NCBI RefSeq assembly: GCF_049701115.1
Contig: NZ_JBNATX010000002.1
Coordinates: forward strand, 115,408 to 179,407
Source of the DNA: Thermoanaerobacter sp049701115
GTDB taxonomy: Bacteria; Bacillota; Thermoanaerobacteria; Thermoanaerobacterales; Thermoanaerobacteraceae
Length of the DNA stretch: 64,000 nt
Direction of reading: 5' to 3'
The notes beneath the pieces were generated by a model that worked only from the letters and a program-made list of their open reading frames with translations, was not told the DNA's origin and made no database searches. Positions 8,357 to 16,858 of the stretch are shown piece by piece. The position numbers were made by a program, and so were the translations under genes. Within the stretch, counting starts at the first letter, position 1, and every line of letters starts with the position of its first letter.

Positions 8357-8377
8357 AAAATAAAAACCTCCTATTTA

Positions 8378-9286
8378 TCATTTCATGTATTTTTTCTCTA
8401 TCTCGCTTATTTTTTCAATCCTCTTCTGATGCCGCCCTCCCTGGAAAGTAGCATTTAGCCATTCTTCTACCATCATTACTGCAAGCCCAGGTCCCGTAAC
8501 TCTTCCGCCCATACAGAGGATATTTGCATTGTTATGCTCTTTCGCAGCTCTTGCTGAAAAAACATCCTCTACATGTGCAGCCCTGATCCCCGGCACTTTG
8601 TTTGCGGTAATCGACATACCTATACCGGTACCGCATACTAAAATTCCTTCCGTACACTCACCGGATGCGACTGCTTCTGCTACCTTAAGGGCATAATCAG
8701 GATAATCAACAGATTCCTCACTGAAGGTACCAAAATCCTTATAAGGTATCCCCTTTTCTTCTAAATACTTTTTTATAACCTCTTTAAGTGCATATCCTGC
8801 ATGGTCGGAACCCAAAGCGATCATCTTCTTTACCATCCTTTCTTCAGAGAGTTTTTCAATCACTTTGTCTATCAAATCGGAAAGCTCCTTTGCCGTTTCT
8901 CTGTAGACCTCTATCGGCATGCCATAAGGGTCTTCTACATCTCCCTCTAATCCCACAAACTCTTTTATGGTGTAAATTTTGGAAGCATATTCCGGATATT
9001 GAGAAGCCAAAGTTCTCTTGTGCGAAGAAGCCATAGCAAGAATAAGATTTGCTTCTTTCAAATCTTTCTCCTTCAAGCTCTTTGACCTATGACTCGATAT
9101 ATCCAGACCGTAATCCCTTTTTAAGACTTCTATAGCCTCATCAGAAGGCGGAAAACCCTCAGGAGCAAATACTCCTGCCGAACTTGCTTTCCAATCCTTC
9201 CCTAATGCCTTTGCCTTAGCATTAAAAAGCCCTTCAGCCATAGGGCTTCTACAGGTATTCCCTGTACATACAAATAAAACCTTCAT
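8378..9286 (-). CDS. Fused protein-arginine phosphatase (YwlE) and RpiB isomerase
   Basis: One 302-residue open frame joins two enzymes that are separate adjacent genes (ywlE, ywlF) in B. subtilis. Residues 1-150 are a low-molecular-weight phosphatase with the P-loop CTGNTCRS (Cys7, Arg13) and the acid EDPYG (Asp119). Thr11 in the loop is the residue linked with phospho-arginine specificity in YwlE. Residues 153-302 are ribose-5-phosphate isomerase B with GSDHAGYALK, catalytic Cys218 in VCGTGIGMS and the KEHNNAN histidine. All key residues are present in both halves, so both activities are plausible. YwlE opposes the McsB arginine kinase, which acts with CtsR and ClpC. It lies 1 bp downstream of sua5 (ywlC), conserving the Bacillus order. 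Confidence 0.92.
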   Translation of the reverse strand: MKVLFVCTGNTCRSPMAEGLFNAKAKALGKDWKASSAGVFAPEGFPPSDEAIEVLKRDYGLDISSHRSKSLKEKDLKEANLILAMASSHKRTLASQYPEYASKIYTIKEFVGLEGDVEDPYGMPIEVYRETAKELSDLIDKVIEKLSEERMVKKMIALGSDHAGYALKEVIKKYLEEKGIPYKDFGTFSEESVDYPDYALKVAEAVASGECTEGILVCGTGIGMSITANKVPGIRAAHVEDVFSARAAKEHNNANILCMGGRVTGPGLAVMMVEEWLNATFQGGRHQKRIEKISEIEKKYMK

Positions 9287-9287
9287 G

Positions 9288-10346
9288 TCAACTCCCCTCA
9301 GCCTCTATTTCTTTATAGCCAGCAGCCTTTTCTAACCTATTCATAATGGCAAGTCCAATTTCATCGTAGTCGAAACTCTCAGCAAATACGACATCTACTT
9401 CTCTTCTGTCGAATTCTCGCAGAACCTCAAACAAATTTTTTGCAATGCTTTCCGGTTTTTCTCTATCTCCAACGACAATAACTTCTCCTTCTTCATATTG
9501 TGTCGAAGTTTGCACTGTCGCCATTATACCAACTTTTTTGCCAATTTTCAATTGATTTTTTGCCAATTGCTTAATTTTTTTTACAACTTTATCAAGCGGA
9601 CCTTTTACAATGTAAACCTCTGCCCTGGGAGAATAATGCTTGTATTTCATCCCTGGAGATTTAGGCTTTATATCCATGTCTGGCTTTTTTAAAAGAAAAG
9701 GGTCCAGCCTTACTTCTCCTAATACTTCTTGGAGCATGTTAAGCGTCACGGCTCCAGGCCTTAATATGACTGGGATTTCATCAGTAAGGTCTACCACAGT
9801 TGATTCCAAACCCACATCACACTTTCCACCATCTATTATGACATCCACTTTACCATAAAGGTCTTCAATAACATGGGAAGCATCCGTAGGACTAGGCCTT
9901 CCTGAGACATTGGCACTTGGAGCAGATATAGGTACTCCCGCTCTTTTTATGAGGAGATGAGCTATAGAATTTGAAGGCATTCTTATTGCAACAGTATCCA
10001 TACCGGCAGTGTTTATATAAGGAACTTTAGAGGATTTCTTTAATACAATAGTCAAAGGCCCCGGCCAAAATTTTTGTACAAGTTTCTTGGCTTTTTCAGG
10101 AAACTCCACTGTAAGGTCGTAAACCTGATCTATAGAAGCTATGTGTAAAATTAAGGGATTATCTTGGGGCCTTCCCTTAGCAATGAAGATTCTTTTCACT
10201 GCTTCCTCATCAAAGGAATTCGCCCCTATTCCGTATACCGTTTCCGTCGGAAATGCCACAAGACCCCCTTTTTTTATGACTTCGGCTGCATAATCAATAA
10301 GCTCTATTTCTGGGTTATATCTATCAATCCTTATCACTTTTGTCAT
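9288..10346 (-). CDS. ywlC: L-threonylcarbamoyladenylate synthase (Sua5/YwlC)
   Basis: This enzyme makes threonylcarbamoyl-AMP for the t6A modification of tRNAs reading ANN codons. The 352-residue protein is the long Sua5 form. It has an N-terminal YrdC domain (about residues 10-200) with FPTETVYGIG, KGRPQDNPL and SAPSANVSGRPSPT, then a C-terminal Sua5 domain that starts after SPGMKYKHYSPRA. The start is the ATG at 10344-10346, eight bases after GGAG; an in-frame GTG three codons upstream is too close to that site. It is followed 1 bp later by the ywlE-rpiB fusion, which suggests translational coupling. Confidence 0.95.
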   Translation of the reverse strand: MTKVIRIDRYNPEIELIDYAAEVIKKGGLVAFPTETVYGIGANSFDEEAVKRIFIAKGRPQDNPLILHIASIDQVYDLTVEFPEKAKKLVQKFWPGPLTIVLKKSSKVPYINTAGMDTVAIRMPSNSIAHLLIKRAGVPISAPSANVSGRPSPTDASHVIEDLYGKVDVIIDGGKCDVGLESTVVDLTDEIPVILRPGAVTLNMLQEVLGEVRLDPFLLKKPDMDIKPKSPGMKYKHYSPRAEVYIVKGPLDKVVKKIKQLAKNQLKIGKKVGIMATVQTSTQYEEGEVIVVGDREKPESIAKNLFEVLREFDRREVDVVFAESFDYDEIGLAIMNRLEKAAGYKEIEAEGS

Positions 10347-10369
10347 TAAAGGCACTCCTCACAAATTAT

Positions 10370-11089
10370 TTACAAATATCTCGTTATTATTATACCACCT
10401 ATGACCCCCAATATCATCCCCAAAACAGAAATTTTCCCTTTATAAATACTTCTGGCTTCGGGTATTATCTCACCACAGGTCACATAAAGCATAGCCCCTC
10501 CAGCCAAAGCAAGATCAAGTCCAATAAAGGTATCGGATATGCCGCCACTTAAAATACCTATAAAAGTACCGAAAACAGTCGGCAAACCTGTTAAAAATGT
10601 ATACAGCAATACTTTGCAAGGGGAAACTCCTCCCGCAGAAAGAGGCACTGCTACCGCTATTCCTTCGGGGAAATCGTGTATCGCAATCACTAAAGCAATA
10701 TCAATACCTAAAGAAGAAGAAACCATAAAACCGGACCCTACAGCAAGCCCTTCAGGAAAATTATGTAAAGCAATTGCAGCCCCAAGAAGCATTCCGCCTT
10801 TTATAAAACTTCTGTTGAATTTAGTGTTTTCTATATATTCGTCCATAAAAGAAATTACCAAGGCTCCAACGATAACCCCCATAATCCCTACAAAAATCCC
10901 GGATACCTCAAAAGCATGAGGCAAAAGGTCAAACATAACTACAGAAAGCATAAGACCTGCAACTAATCCCATTATTCCGCTAAAGAACCTGGGCTTTGGT
11001 TTTTTTAAAAAATAGGCAAAAACTCCTCCACATCCTGTCCCTATAACTCCTGCAAAAGCCCCCACTAGCATTATCTCCGAATTAGACAT
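10370..11089 (-). CDS. ZIP-family metal transporter
   Basis: The protein has 239 residues and about eight membrane segments. It carries the paired metal-site motifs of ZIP transporters, HNFPEGLAVG in helix 4 and HDFPEGIAVAVPL in helix 5, spaced as in the family. These proteins import Zn2+ and sometimes Fe2+, Mn2+ or Co2+. The ATG follows AAAGGAG. The gene has its own consensus promoter and a structured leader with a possible attenuator, so metal-dependent control is likely. The metal cannot be assigned from sequence. It is inserted between prfA and sua5, where Bacillus has other genes. Confidence 0.9.
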   Translation of the reverse strand: MSNSEIMLVGAFAGVIGTGCGGVFAYFLKKPKPRFFSGIMGLVAGLMLSVVMFDLLPHAFEVSGIFVGIMGVIVGALVISFMDEYIENTKFNRSFIKGGMLLGAAIALHNFPEGLAVGSGFMVSSSLGIDIALVIAIHDFPEGIAVAVPLSAGGVSPCKVLLYTFLTGLPTVFGTFIGILSGGISDTFIGLDLALAGGAMLYVTCGEIIPEARSIYKGKISVLGMILGVIGGIIITRYL

Positions 11090-11170
11090 ACAAACATCTC
11101 CTTTATTCTATAAAACAACACTCAATTTTACTTTATTAAGTCTCCTACAAAGTTATTACAAATAAAAAGT

Positions 11171-11225
11171 TCGCTCGACGGTAGGAGGACCATCGAGCGA
11201 TCTAAAGTGTCCTCTATAGAGGACA
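11171..11225 (-). promoter_or_regulatory. Structured leader / possible attenuator of ZIP gene
   Basis: The leader, read on the minus strand, first contains the perfect 18-nt palindrome TGTCCTCTATAGAGGACA (11208-11225). It then has an 11-bp stem CGCTCGATGGT/ACCGTCGAGCG with a six-base loop (11172-11199), followed by AACTTTTTATT. The second hairpin looks like an intrinsic terminator placed about 80 bp before the start codon. A run of C residues precedes the first hairpin and could pair with alternative partners. I cannot assign it to a known riboswitch family; a metal-responsive element is a reasonable guess from the gene. Confidence 0.6.
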
Positions 11226-11273
11226 GCTGGGGGGCTAATTTTTTAGTTTACTGCAATAAAGTATTTTTTATAA

Positions 11274-11302
11274 ATTATACTTTATAAAATTAGTTTAGTC
11301 AA
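11274..11302 (-). promoter_or_regulatory. Promoter of ZIP transporter
   Basis: On the minus strand, TTGACT (11297-11302) and TATAAT (11274-11279) are separated by exactly 17 bp. Transcription would start near 11267, which leaves a leader of about 175 nt that contains the two hairpins. Confidence 0.75.
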
Positions 11303-11317
11303 GTAGTACAAAAGAAA

Positions 11318-12388
11318 TCAATTAAAAGCCATGGTCTTCAGCTTCTCAGCCTGGTCGTTCAAAATTAAGGCATCAATTATCTCATCTAACTCGCCATCTA
11401 AAACTTCCTGAAGTTTATAAAGAGTAAGCCCTATCCTGTGGTCTGTTACTCTTCCCTGTGGGAAATTATAAGTCCTTATTCTTTCGCTTCTTTCCCCTGT
11501 ACCAACCTGTGACTTTCTAGCCTCAGCTATTTCTTTTTGCTGCTCTTTTAAAGCCATTTCATAAAGTTTTGCCCTCAAAATCTTCAAAGCCCTTTCCCTG
11601 TTTTGAATCTGAGACCTCTCATCTTGACAGGTAACTACTATCCCCGTAGGAATATGAGTAACTCTCACAGCTGAATCAGTAGTATTGACACTTTGGCCTC
11701 CATGCCCACTCGACCTAAATACATCTATTTTTATGTCGTTAGGGTTTATTTCTACATCGACTTCCTCCGCTTCTGGAAGAACCGCTACTGTAGCTGTAGA
11801 AGTGTGAATTCGACCTCCAGCTTCTGTCGTAGGGATCCTTTGCACCCTGTGAACACCACTCTCATACTTGAGCCTGCTGTAAGCTCCCTTACCCGAAATA
11901 CTAAAAATTACCTCTTTAAAACCTCCAATATCCGTCTTATTTGCACTCATTATCTCAACTTTCCAGCCCTTTTTCTCTGCATACATAGTATACATTCTGA
12001 AAAGGTCAGCAGCAAAAAGCGCAGCTTCTTCCCCACCAGCACCGGCTCTTATCTCCATTATGACGTTTTTTTCATCATTAGGGTCCTTTGGCAACAGCAA
12101 AATTTTTATCTCTTCTTCAAGCTTCTCTTTTTTTTCTTCCAAATTTGAAAGCTCTTCCTCTGCCATCTCTTTGAGTTCCTCATCCTGTGAAGATAAAAGC
12201 TCTTCTGTAGCTTTTATTTCTTCTAGAACTTTTTTATACTCTCTGTATTTCAATACTATGTCCTCAATGGCCGCATGCTCTTTCACATATTTTCTCCATT
12301 CTTCGACATTGGAGATGACAGCAGGGTCACTTATCTTCTGACTGAGTTCTACATACCTATCCTCTATCGCCTGCAACTTCTCTATCAT
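11318..12388 (-). CDS. prfA: Peptide chain release factor 1
   Basis: RF1 recognises UAA and UAG codons and releases the finished peptide. The 356-residue protein has the universal GGQ loop in SSGHGGQSVNTTDSAVR, whose glutamine is methylated by PrmC. The codon-reading region is typical of RF1. The start ATG follows GAGGTGAGATA. prmC lies just upstream in the same direction, so the methyltransferase and its substrate are encoded together, as in most Firmicutes. Confidence 0.98.
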   Translation of the reverse strand: MIEKLQAIEDRYVELSQKISDPAVISNVEEWRKYVKEHAAIEDIVLKYREYKKVLEEIKATEELLSSQDEELKEMAEEELSNLEEKKEKLEEEIKILLLPKDPNDEKNVIMEIRAGAGGEEAALFAADLFRMYTMYAEKKGWKVEIMSANKTDIGGFKEVIFSISGKGAYSRLKYESGVHRVQRIPTTEAGGRIHTSTATVAVLPEAEEVDVEINPNDIKIDVFRSSGHGGQSVNTTDSAVRVTHIPTGIVVTCQDERSQIQNRERALKILRAKLYEMALKEQQKEIAEARKSQVGTGERSERIRTYNFPQGRVTDHRIGLTLYKLQEVLDGELDEIIDALILNDQAEKLKTMAFN

Positions 12389-12491
12389 TATCTCACCTCA
12401 GAAAAAAATTATATCACATCCATAAAAAAGTGAAAACTAAAAGTTAACTCCCTTCGCCAATGAAGTTTTATTTATAATTTGTGTAATTACT

Positions 12492-13328
12492 TTAACCATA
12501 ATATTCTCCTATTACTACCCTATCTATTCCAGCTAAATCTTTTGCTACCTGAATATTTTTAAACCCATTTTCAAGAAGAATTCCTTTCACTTCATCCCTT
12601 TGGTCATAACCTATCTCAAAGAAAATTTTACTACCCTTTTTCAAAAAAGGTCTGGCACCATAGGCAATTTCCCTGAAGAAAAAAAGCCCATCTTCTCCAC
12701 CATCCAGAGCTAAAACAGGTTCTTTTTTAACTTCTTCCTGCAAAGATTCGATTTCACTCCTCTTGATATAAGGTGGATTAGAAACAATCACATCAAATTT
12801 CAAACTGTCAGGAACGTTCGAAAAAATATCACTTTTTAAAAACAGTATATTACCTACTCCAAATCTCTTCGCATTGTACATAGCAACCTCCAAAGCCTCT
12901 TCGCTTATATCTAAAGCATATACCTTGCATTCGGGAAAATGTTTGGCTATGCTAACAGCTATAGCTCCGCTTCCCGTTCCGATGTCTAATACTATGTCAC
13001 CTTTTTTTATTCTCTTTAAAACCTCTTCTACCAGAATTTCTGTCTCAGGCCTTGGAATCAAAACTCTTTCATCCACATAAAATTCAAGCCCCATAAAATA
13101 CTGCTTTTTCACAATATATTGATATGGAACACGAGCCTTTCTCTTTTCTATATATTCGAAAAATCGAACTATTTCCTGTTCATTCAAAGTCTCATCTCTT
13201 TTGATTGCAAGCCAAACTCTGTCAACTCCAAGAGCGTGAGAAAGCAAAAGTTCGGATTCAAGACGCGGGTTTTCACACACTCCTTCCAGTTCCCTTGCCC
13301 CTGAAGCTATTGCCTCATATACTCTCAA
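12492..13328 (-). CDS. prmC: Release-factor glutamine methyltransferase
   Basis: PrmC methylates the GGQ glutamine of release factors using SAM. The protein has the SAM motif DIGTGSGAIAVSIA, the diagnostic NPPY motif in SNPPYIKRSE, and an N-terminal helical domain. The start is placed at TTG 13326-13328, eight bases after AAGGAGG, giving 278 residues; a GTG ten codons upstream has no ribosome site. This start overlaps the end of the yqhQ-like gene by 14 bp, so the two are probably translationally coupled. prfA follows after about 100 bp. Confidence 0.95.
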   Translation of the reverse strand: MRVYEAIASGARELEGVCENPRLESELLLSHALGVDRVWLAIKRDETLNEQEIVRFFEYIEKRKARVPYQYIVKKQYFMGLEFYVDERVLIPRPETEILVEEVLKRIKKGDIVLDIGTGSGAIAVSIAKHFPECKVYALDISEEALEVAMYNAKRFGVGNILFLKSDIFSNVPDSLKFDVIVSNPPYIKRSEIESLQEEVKKEPVLALDGGEDGLFFFREIAYGARPFLKKGSKIFFEIGYDQRDEVKGILLENGFKNIQVAKDLAGIDRVVIGEYYG

Positions 13329-14238
13329 ACTCTTTTCCTCCTTCGTCTTCAAGGACACTCTTCAAAGATGCAATCGCTACCTCTAACTGGCTATCATCTG
13401 GCTCTCTTGTAGTTATCTTCTGAAGAAGAAGACCAGGATATACAAAAAGAGATAGTATTTTATCATCGCTTTTACCAGCCAGTTTTATAACCTCATAGGA
13501 AATACCTGCTACTATCGGCAATAAGAGAACTCTGCTTGCTATCCTCACATAAAAAGAGGGCCACTTTAAAAAGGAAAAAACTATTATTGAAACTATCATG
13601 ACTATAAAGAGAAAGTTGGTACCGCAGCGCGGATGTAAAGTGGTATATTTTCTGGCGTTTTCCACCGTCAATTCCTCTCCATGCTCAAGACAGTGGATAA
13701 CCTTGTGTTCAGCACCGTGATATTCAAATATTCTTTTTATATCTTTCATCTGGGCAATGAATAAAAGGTATGCTATAAAAATCAGAACCCTAACAAGGCC
13801 TTCGACAAAATTTATCATTATAGCATTTTGTGTAAAAATTCTCGCATAATCTGCTACATATGTCGGTCCTACAAAGAATACAATGATCGACAAAACAAGA
13901 GAAACTATTATTGAAAAATACATCAACACATCTTCGAGTCTTTCACCGAAGATTTTTTTTAGAAAAATGTCAAATTTTGTTTCATAAGATTCACTGTCTT
14001 CAAAAACTTCTGCAGAGTAGGTCAGGCTTTTTATACCTATGACAAGGGAATCTAACAAAGCAAAAGTTCCTCTTATAAAAGGAAGAGAAAAGAATTTGTT
14101 TTTCCTGGTCAAAGGAACAGCATATTCTTTTTTTATTACTATATCTTCCCCTTTTCTTAAGGCTATGGCATAGCTTCTATGCCCCCTCATCATTACTCCT
14201 TCAATTACTGCTTGTCCGCCTATATCTGTTTTTTTCAT
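13315..14238 (-). CDS. YqhQ-like DUF1385 membrane protein
   Basis: The protein has 307 residues with an N-terminal motif GGQAVIEGVMMRG, several hydrophobic helices between about residues 60 and 250, and a conserved HGAEHKVIHCLEHGE segment with clustered His and Glu residues. It matches the DUF1385/YqhQ family, often labelled a predicted metal-dependent enzyme; its function is not established. The ATG at 14236-14238 is seven bases after GGGGG. It is embedded between tdk and prmC, the usual clostridial location, which suggests only a housekeeping role. Confidence 0.85.
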   Translation of the reverse strand: MKKTDIGGQAVIEGVMMRGHRSYAIALRKGEDIVIKKEYAVPLTRKNKFFSLPFIRGTFALLDSLVIGIKSLTYSAEVFEDSESYETKFDIFLKKIFGERLEDVLMYFSIIVSLVLSIIVFFVGPTYVADYARIFTQNAIMINFVEGLVRVLIFIAYLLFIAQMKDIKRIFEYHGAEHKVIHCLEHGEELTVENARKYTTLHPRCGTNFLFIVMIVSIIVFSFLKWPSFYVRIASRVLLLPIVAGISYEVIKLAGKSDDKILSLFVYPGLLLQKITTREPDDSQLEVAIASLKSVLEDEGGKEFESI

Positions 14239-14256
14239 CACTGCACCCCCATTTAG

Positions 14257-14838
14257 CTACTCCCGAGGAACTTCATGGCATTTTCTGCATCTCGCCTCGT
14301 AGGTCTCATGAGCACCTACCAGGATAATTGGGTCGTCATATTTAGCCGGTTTCCCGTTTATCAATCTTTGAGTTCTTGTCGCAGGATTGCCGCACTTAAC
14401 ACATATAGCAGTCAGCTTGTCTACAGATTCAGCAATAGCCATTATGTAAGGCGTAGGTCCAAAAGGTTCACCTCTAAAATCCATATCAAGTCCGGCACAT
14501 ATAACCCTTTTGCCCATATCGGCTATTTCCCTGACTACATCTACTAAAGATTGGTCAAAAAACTGTATTTCATCTATAGCCACTACCTGAGTATCTTCTT
14601 CCAAAAGTTTTAGTATTTCTGAGGAGTCTGCAACAGAAATAGCGCTTATACTGCTTCCGTTGTGAGATACTACCTTGTCAATAGAATACCTATCATCAAT
14701 TGCCGGCTTAAACACTTGAACCTTTTGTTTTGCTATTTGAGCCCTCCTAATCCTCCTTATAAGCTCTTCACTTTTCCCACTGAACATCGGCCCTACTATG
14801 ACTTCTATAAAACCATGATCAAGAGACCCGTATATCAT
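14257..14838 (-). CDS. tdk: Thymidine kinase (type II)
   Basis: Tdk phosphorylates thymidine in nucleotide salvage. The protein has about 193 residues with the P-loop GPMFSGKSEEL, the Walker B-like AIDEIQFFD and the lasso region. It also carries the structural zinc-binding pairs CVKCGN and CRKCH. The ATG at 14836-14838 follows AAGGGTGG; a GTG three codons upstream overlaps that site. The gene order rho-rpmE-tdk-prmC-prfA is the same as in B. subtilis. Confidence 0.96.
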   Translation of the reverse strand: MIYGSLDHGFIEVIVGPMFSGKSEELIRRIRRAQIAKQKVQVFKPAIDDRYSIDKVVSHNGSSISAISVADSSEILKLLEEDTQVVAIDEIQFFDQSLVDVVREIADMGKRVICAGLDMDFRGEPFGPTPYIMAIAESVDKLTAICVKCGNPATRTQRLINGKPAKYDDPIILVGAHETYEARCRKCHEVPRE

Positions 14839-14872
14839 AAAAACCACCCTTCTTTTAATGTCAAATTAAAAA

Positions 14873-14902
14873 CAAAAGGTTAGAGTCTTTTTCACTCTAA
14901 CC
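14873..14902 (-). terminator. Terminator after rpmE
   Basis: On the minus strand, GGTTAGAGT-GAAAAAG-ACTCTAACC is followed by TTTTGTTTTTAATTTG. This is a 9-bp stem with a T-rich tail immediately downstream of the rpmE stop codon. Confidence 0.8.
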
Positions 14903-14908
14903 CCCAAA

Positions 14909-15118
14909 TCATTTTTCCTCTAAATTAAACCTCTTTCTAAATCTCTCGACTCTTCCACCTGTATCCACAATCTTCTGTTGACCTGTGAAGAAAGGATGGC
15001 ATTTTGAACATATTTCTACTCTAATCTCTTTCTTAGTAGAACCTGTTATAAAAGTATTTCCACAGGCACATTTCACAACAGCATCGTGATAATAGGTGGG
15101 ATGTATACCTGGCTTCAT
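14909..15118 (-). CDS. rpmE: Ribosomal protein L31 (zinc form)
   Basis: L31 is a protein of the large ribosomal subunit. The 69-residue protein begins MKPGIHPTYY and has four cysteines in KCACGNTF and EICSKCHPF, so it is the zinc-binding (C+) form rather than the zinc-free YtiA type. The ATG follows GTGAGGTGAAGACAT. It lies between rho and tdk as in Bacillus, with a terminator directly after it. Confidence 0.98.
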   Translation of the reverse strand: MKPGIHPTYYHDAVVKCACGNTFITGSTKKEIRVEICSKCHPFFTGQQKIVDTGGRVERFRKRFNLEEK

Positions 15119-15182
15119 ATGTCTTCACCTCACTCAAGCACAAACTCATACGGTGAAATTATAACACAAGTTTCAGACAATA

Positions 15183-16643
15183 TCAAGATTTATAAAACTG
15201 GGACCGTATCATATTCACAAACTCGGCATTTGACTTTGTCCTTATAAGCTTTTCAATAACCATCTCTGTAACTTCCTGTGGGGGTAAATTAGACATGGCC
15301 TTTCTCAAAATCCACATTGCCTCAAGCTCTTCTTGCGTGAGGAGTAATTCCTCTTTTCGAGTACCAGACTTATATATATCAATAGCAGGAAATATTCTCC
15401 TTTCTTGAAGCTTTCTATCTAGGTGCAATTCCATATTGCCCGTTCCTTTAAATTCTTCGAAAATAACCTCATCCATTCGGCTCCCCGTTTCAACTAAAGC
15501 CGTCGCCAGGATGGTTAGGCTCCCTCCTTCTTCAATATTCCTCGCTGCGCCAAAAAACCTTTTAGGTGGATGCAAAGCGGCAGGATCGATTCCTCCTGAC
15601 AAAGTCCTACCCGATGGAGGTGTAACTAAGTTATAAGCTCTTGCCAGTCGTGTAATGCTGTCTAACAAAATCACCACATCTCTTTTATATTCCACCAACC
15701 TCTTAGCATGTTCCAAAACCATCTCTGCAACTTTAATATGGTGCTCCGGCAATTCATCGAAGGTAGAATACACCACTTCTCCTTTTATAGACCTTTTCAT
15801 ATCGGTCACTTCTTCAGGCCTTTCATCTATCAGCAACACTATCAAAACTACTTCGGGATGATTTTGAGAAATACTGTTAGCAATCTGTTTTAAAAGGGTG
15901 GTCTTGCCTGCCTTAGGAGGGGCTACAATCATACCTCTTTGTCCTTTCCCGATAGGAGCAATGAGGTCTACAAGCCTCATAGAAAATTCCCTAGGAGACG
16001 TCTCCAGTCTTAACTTTTGATTGGGGAAAATAGGAGTAAGGTCATCAAAAGGAATCCTTTTTTTAGCCTTTTCCGGATCTTCGTCGTTTATAGCCTCTAC
16101 ATACAAAATAGCAGAGTATTTTTCTCCTTCTCTAGGAATCCGTGTAATCCCTCTTACCTTATCGCCGACCTTTAATCCGAATCTTCTTATCTGGGATTGA
16201 GAAATATATATGTCTTTAGGACCTTGAGTGAAATTTTCTACTCTTAAAAAACCAAATCCGTCAGGCAGTATATCCAAAATACCTTCTGCTACAACATCCC
16301 CTTGAGTCTGTATAAGCTCTTTTAGCGGGTCAGAAAGCTCTTTTACTACGGGTAAATTCTCTTTCACGGGAACTTGTGGCGTTTTTACACCATCGTTACT
16401 ATTGTAAAATGTAGAAGCATCCTTTCCCTCGGTCACCTTTACTTCATTCATTTTTAAACTTTCCTCGATTTGTGTATCTGTTTTTCTCTCATTTTCAATT
16501 TCTCTTTCTTTCAACTTTTCAATGATTTTCTCTTTAAGTTGCTGTTTTCTATACTTCGTAATGCTTTTAATCCCCAATTCTTTTGCAATTTCCCTCAGTA
16601 CCATTAAACCTAAATTTTCCAGATTGTTAATATCAATCTCCAA
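15183..16643 (-). CDS. rho: Transcription termination factor Rho
   Basis: Rho is a hexameric RNA helicase that ends transcription of untranslated RNA. The 486-residue protein is longer than the usual 420 because a Lys/Glu-rich linker (about residues 45-110) separates the N-terminal helical domain from the RNA-binding cold-shock-like domain (DGFGFLRVENF, KDIYIS). The ATPase core has APPKAGKTTLLKQ, LLDSITRLARAYN and the R-loop GTGNMELHLDRK. The start is TTG at 16641-16643, seven bases after GGGAGG; a TTG five codons upstream lies on that site. It has its own promoter and a leader of about 110 nt, so autoregulation is possible. Confidence 0.96.
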   Translation of the reverse strand: MEIDINNLENLGLMVLREIAKELGIKSITKYRKQQLKEKIIEKLKEREIENERKTDTQIEESLKMNEVKVTEGKDASTFYNSNDGVKTPQVPVKENLPVVKELSDPLKELIQTQGDVVAEGILDILPDGFGFLRVENFTQGPKDIYISQSQIRRFGLKVGDKVRGITRIPREGEKYSAILYVEAINDEDPEKAKKRIPFDDLTPIFPNQKLRLETSPREFSMRLVDLIAPIGKGQRGMIVAPPKAGKTTLLKQIANSISQNHPEVVLIVLLIDERPEEVTDMKRSIKGEVVYSTFDELPEHHIKVAEMVLEHAKRLVEYKRDVVILLDSITRLARAYNLVTPPSGRTLSGGIDPAALHPPKRFFGAARNIEEGGSLTILATALVETGSRMDEVIFEEFKGTGNMELHLDRKLQERRIFPAIDIYKSGTRKEELLLTQEELEAMWILRKAMSNLPPQEVTEMVIEKLIRTKSNAEFVNMIRSQFYKS

Positions 16644-16764
16644 AAGCGCACCTCCCAAGATATAAATTTAAAAAATTCGCCTTCCAAAACTTGGGGATAA
16701 CTGAGAACGGAAACTTCACGAAGAAACAAAAAAGCTGAGAAATGAAGACGTATAATCTTCTTTT

Positions 16765-16793
16765 ATTTTATTGTTATTTTCTCAACATGTCAA
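16765..16793 (-). promoter_or_regulatory. Promoter of rho
   Basis: On the minus strand, a perfect TTGACA (16788-16793) and TAAAAT (16765-16770) are separated by 17 bp. The leader from about 16758 to the TTG start holds no obvious terminator. The stretch 16644-17155 otherwise contains AT-rich DNA and the first copy of the palindromic repeat element. Confidence 0.75.
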
Positions 16794-16858
16794 GCACTTT
16801 TTTAGCGAATATATTGATATTTTTAACAGTTTATAAAAATTTTATACAATCAAATTAA

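Noticed and set aside
11171..11225. ZIP leader as a known Mn, NiCo or Mg riboswitch
   Set aside because: The conserved motifs I remember for these classes are not present, so it is reported only as an unassigned structured leader.
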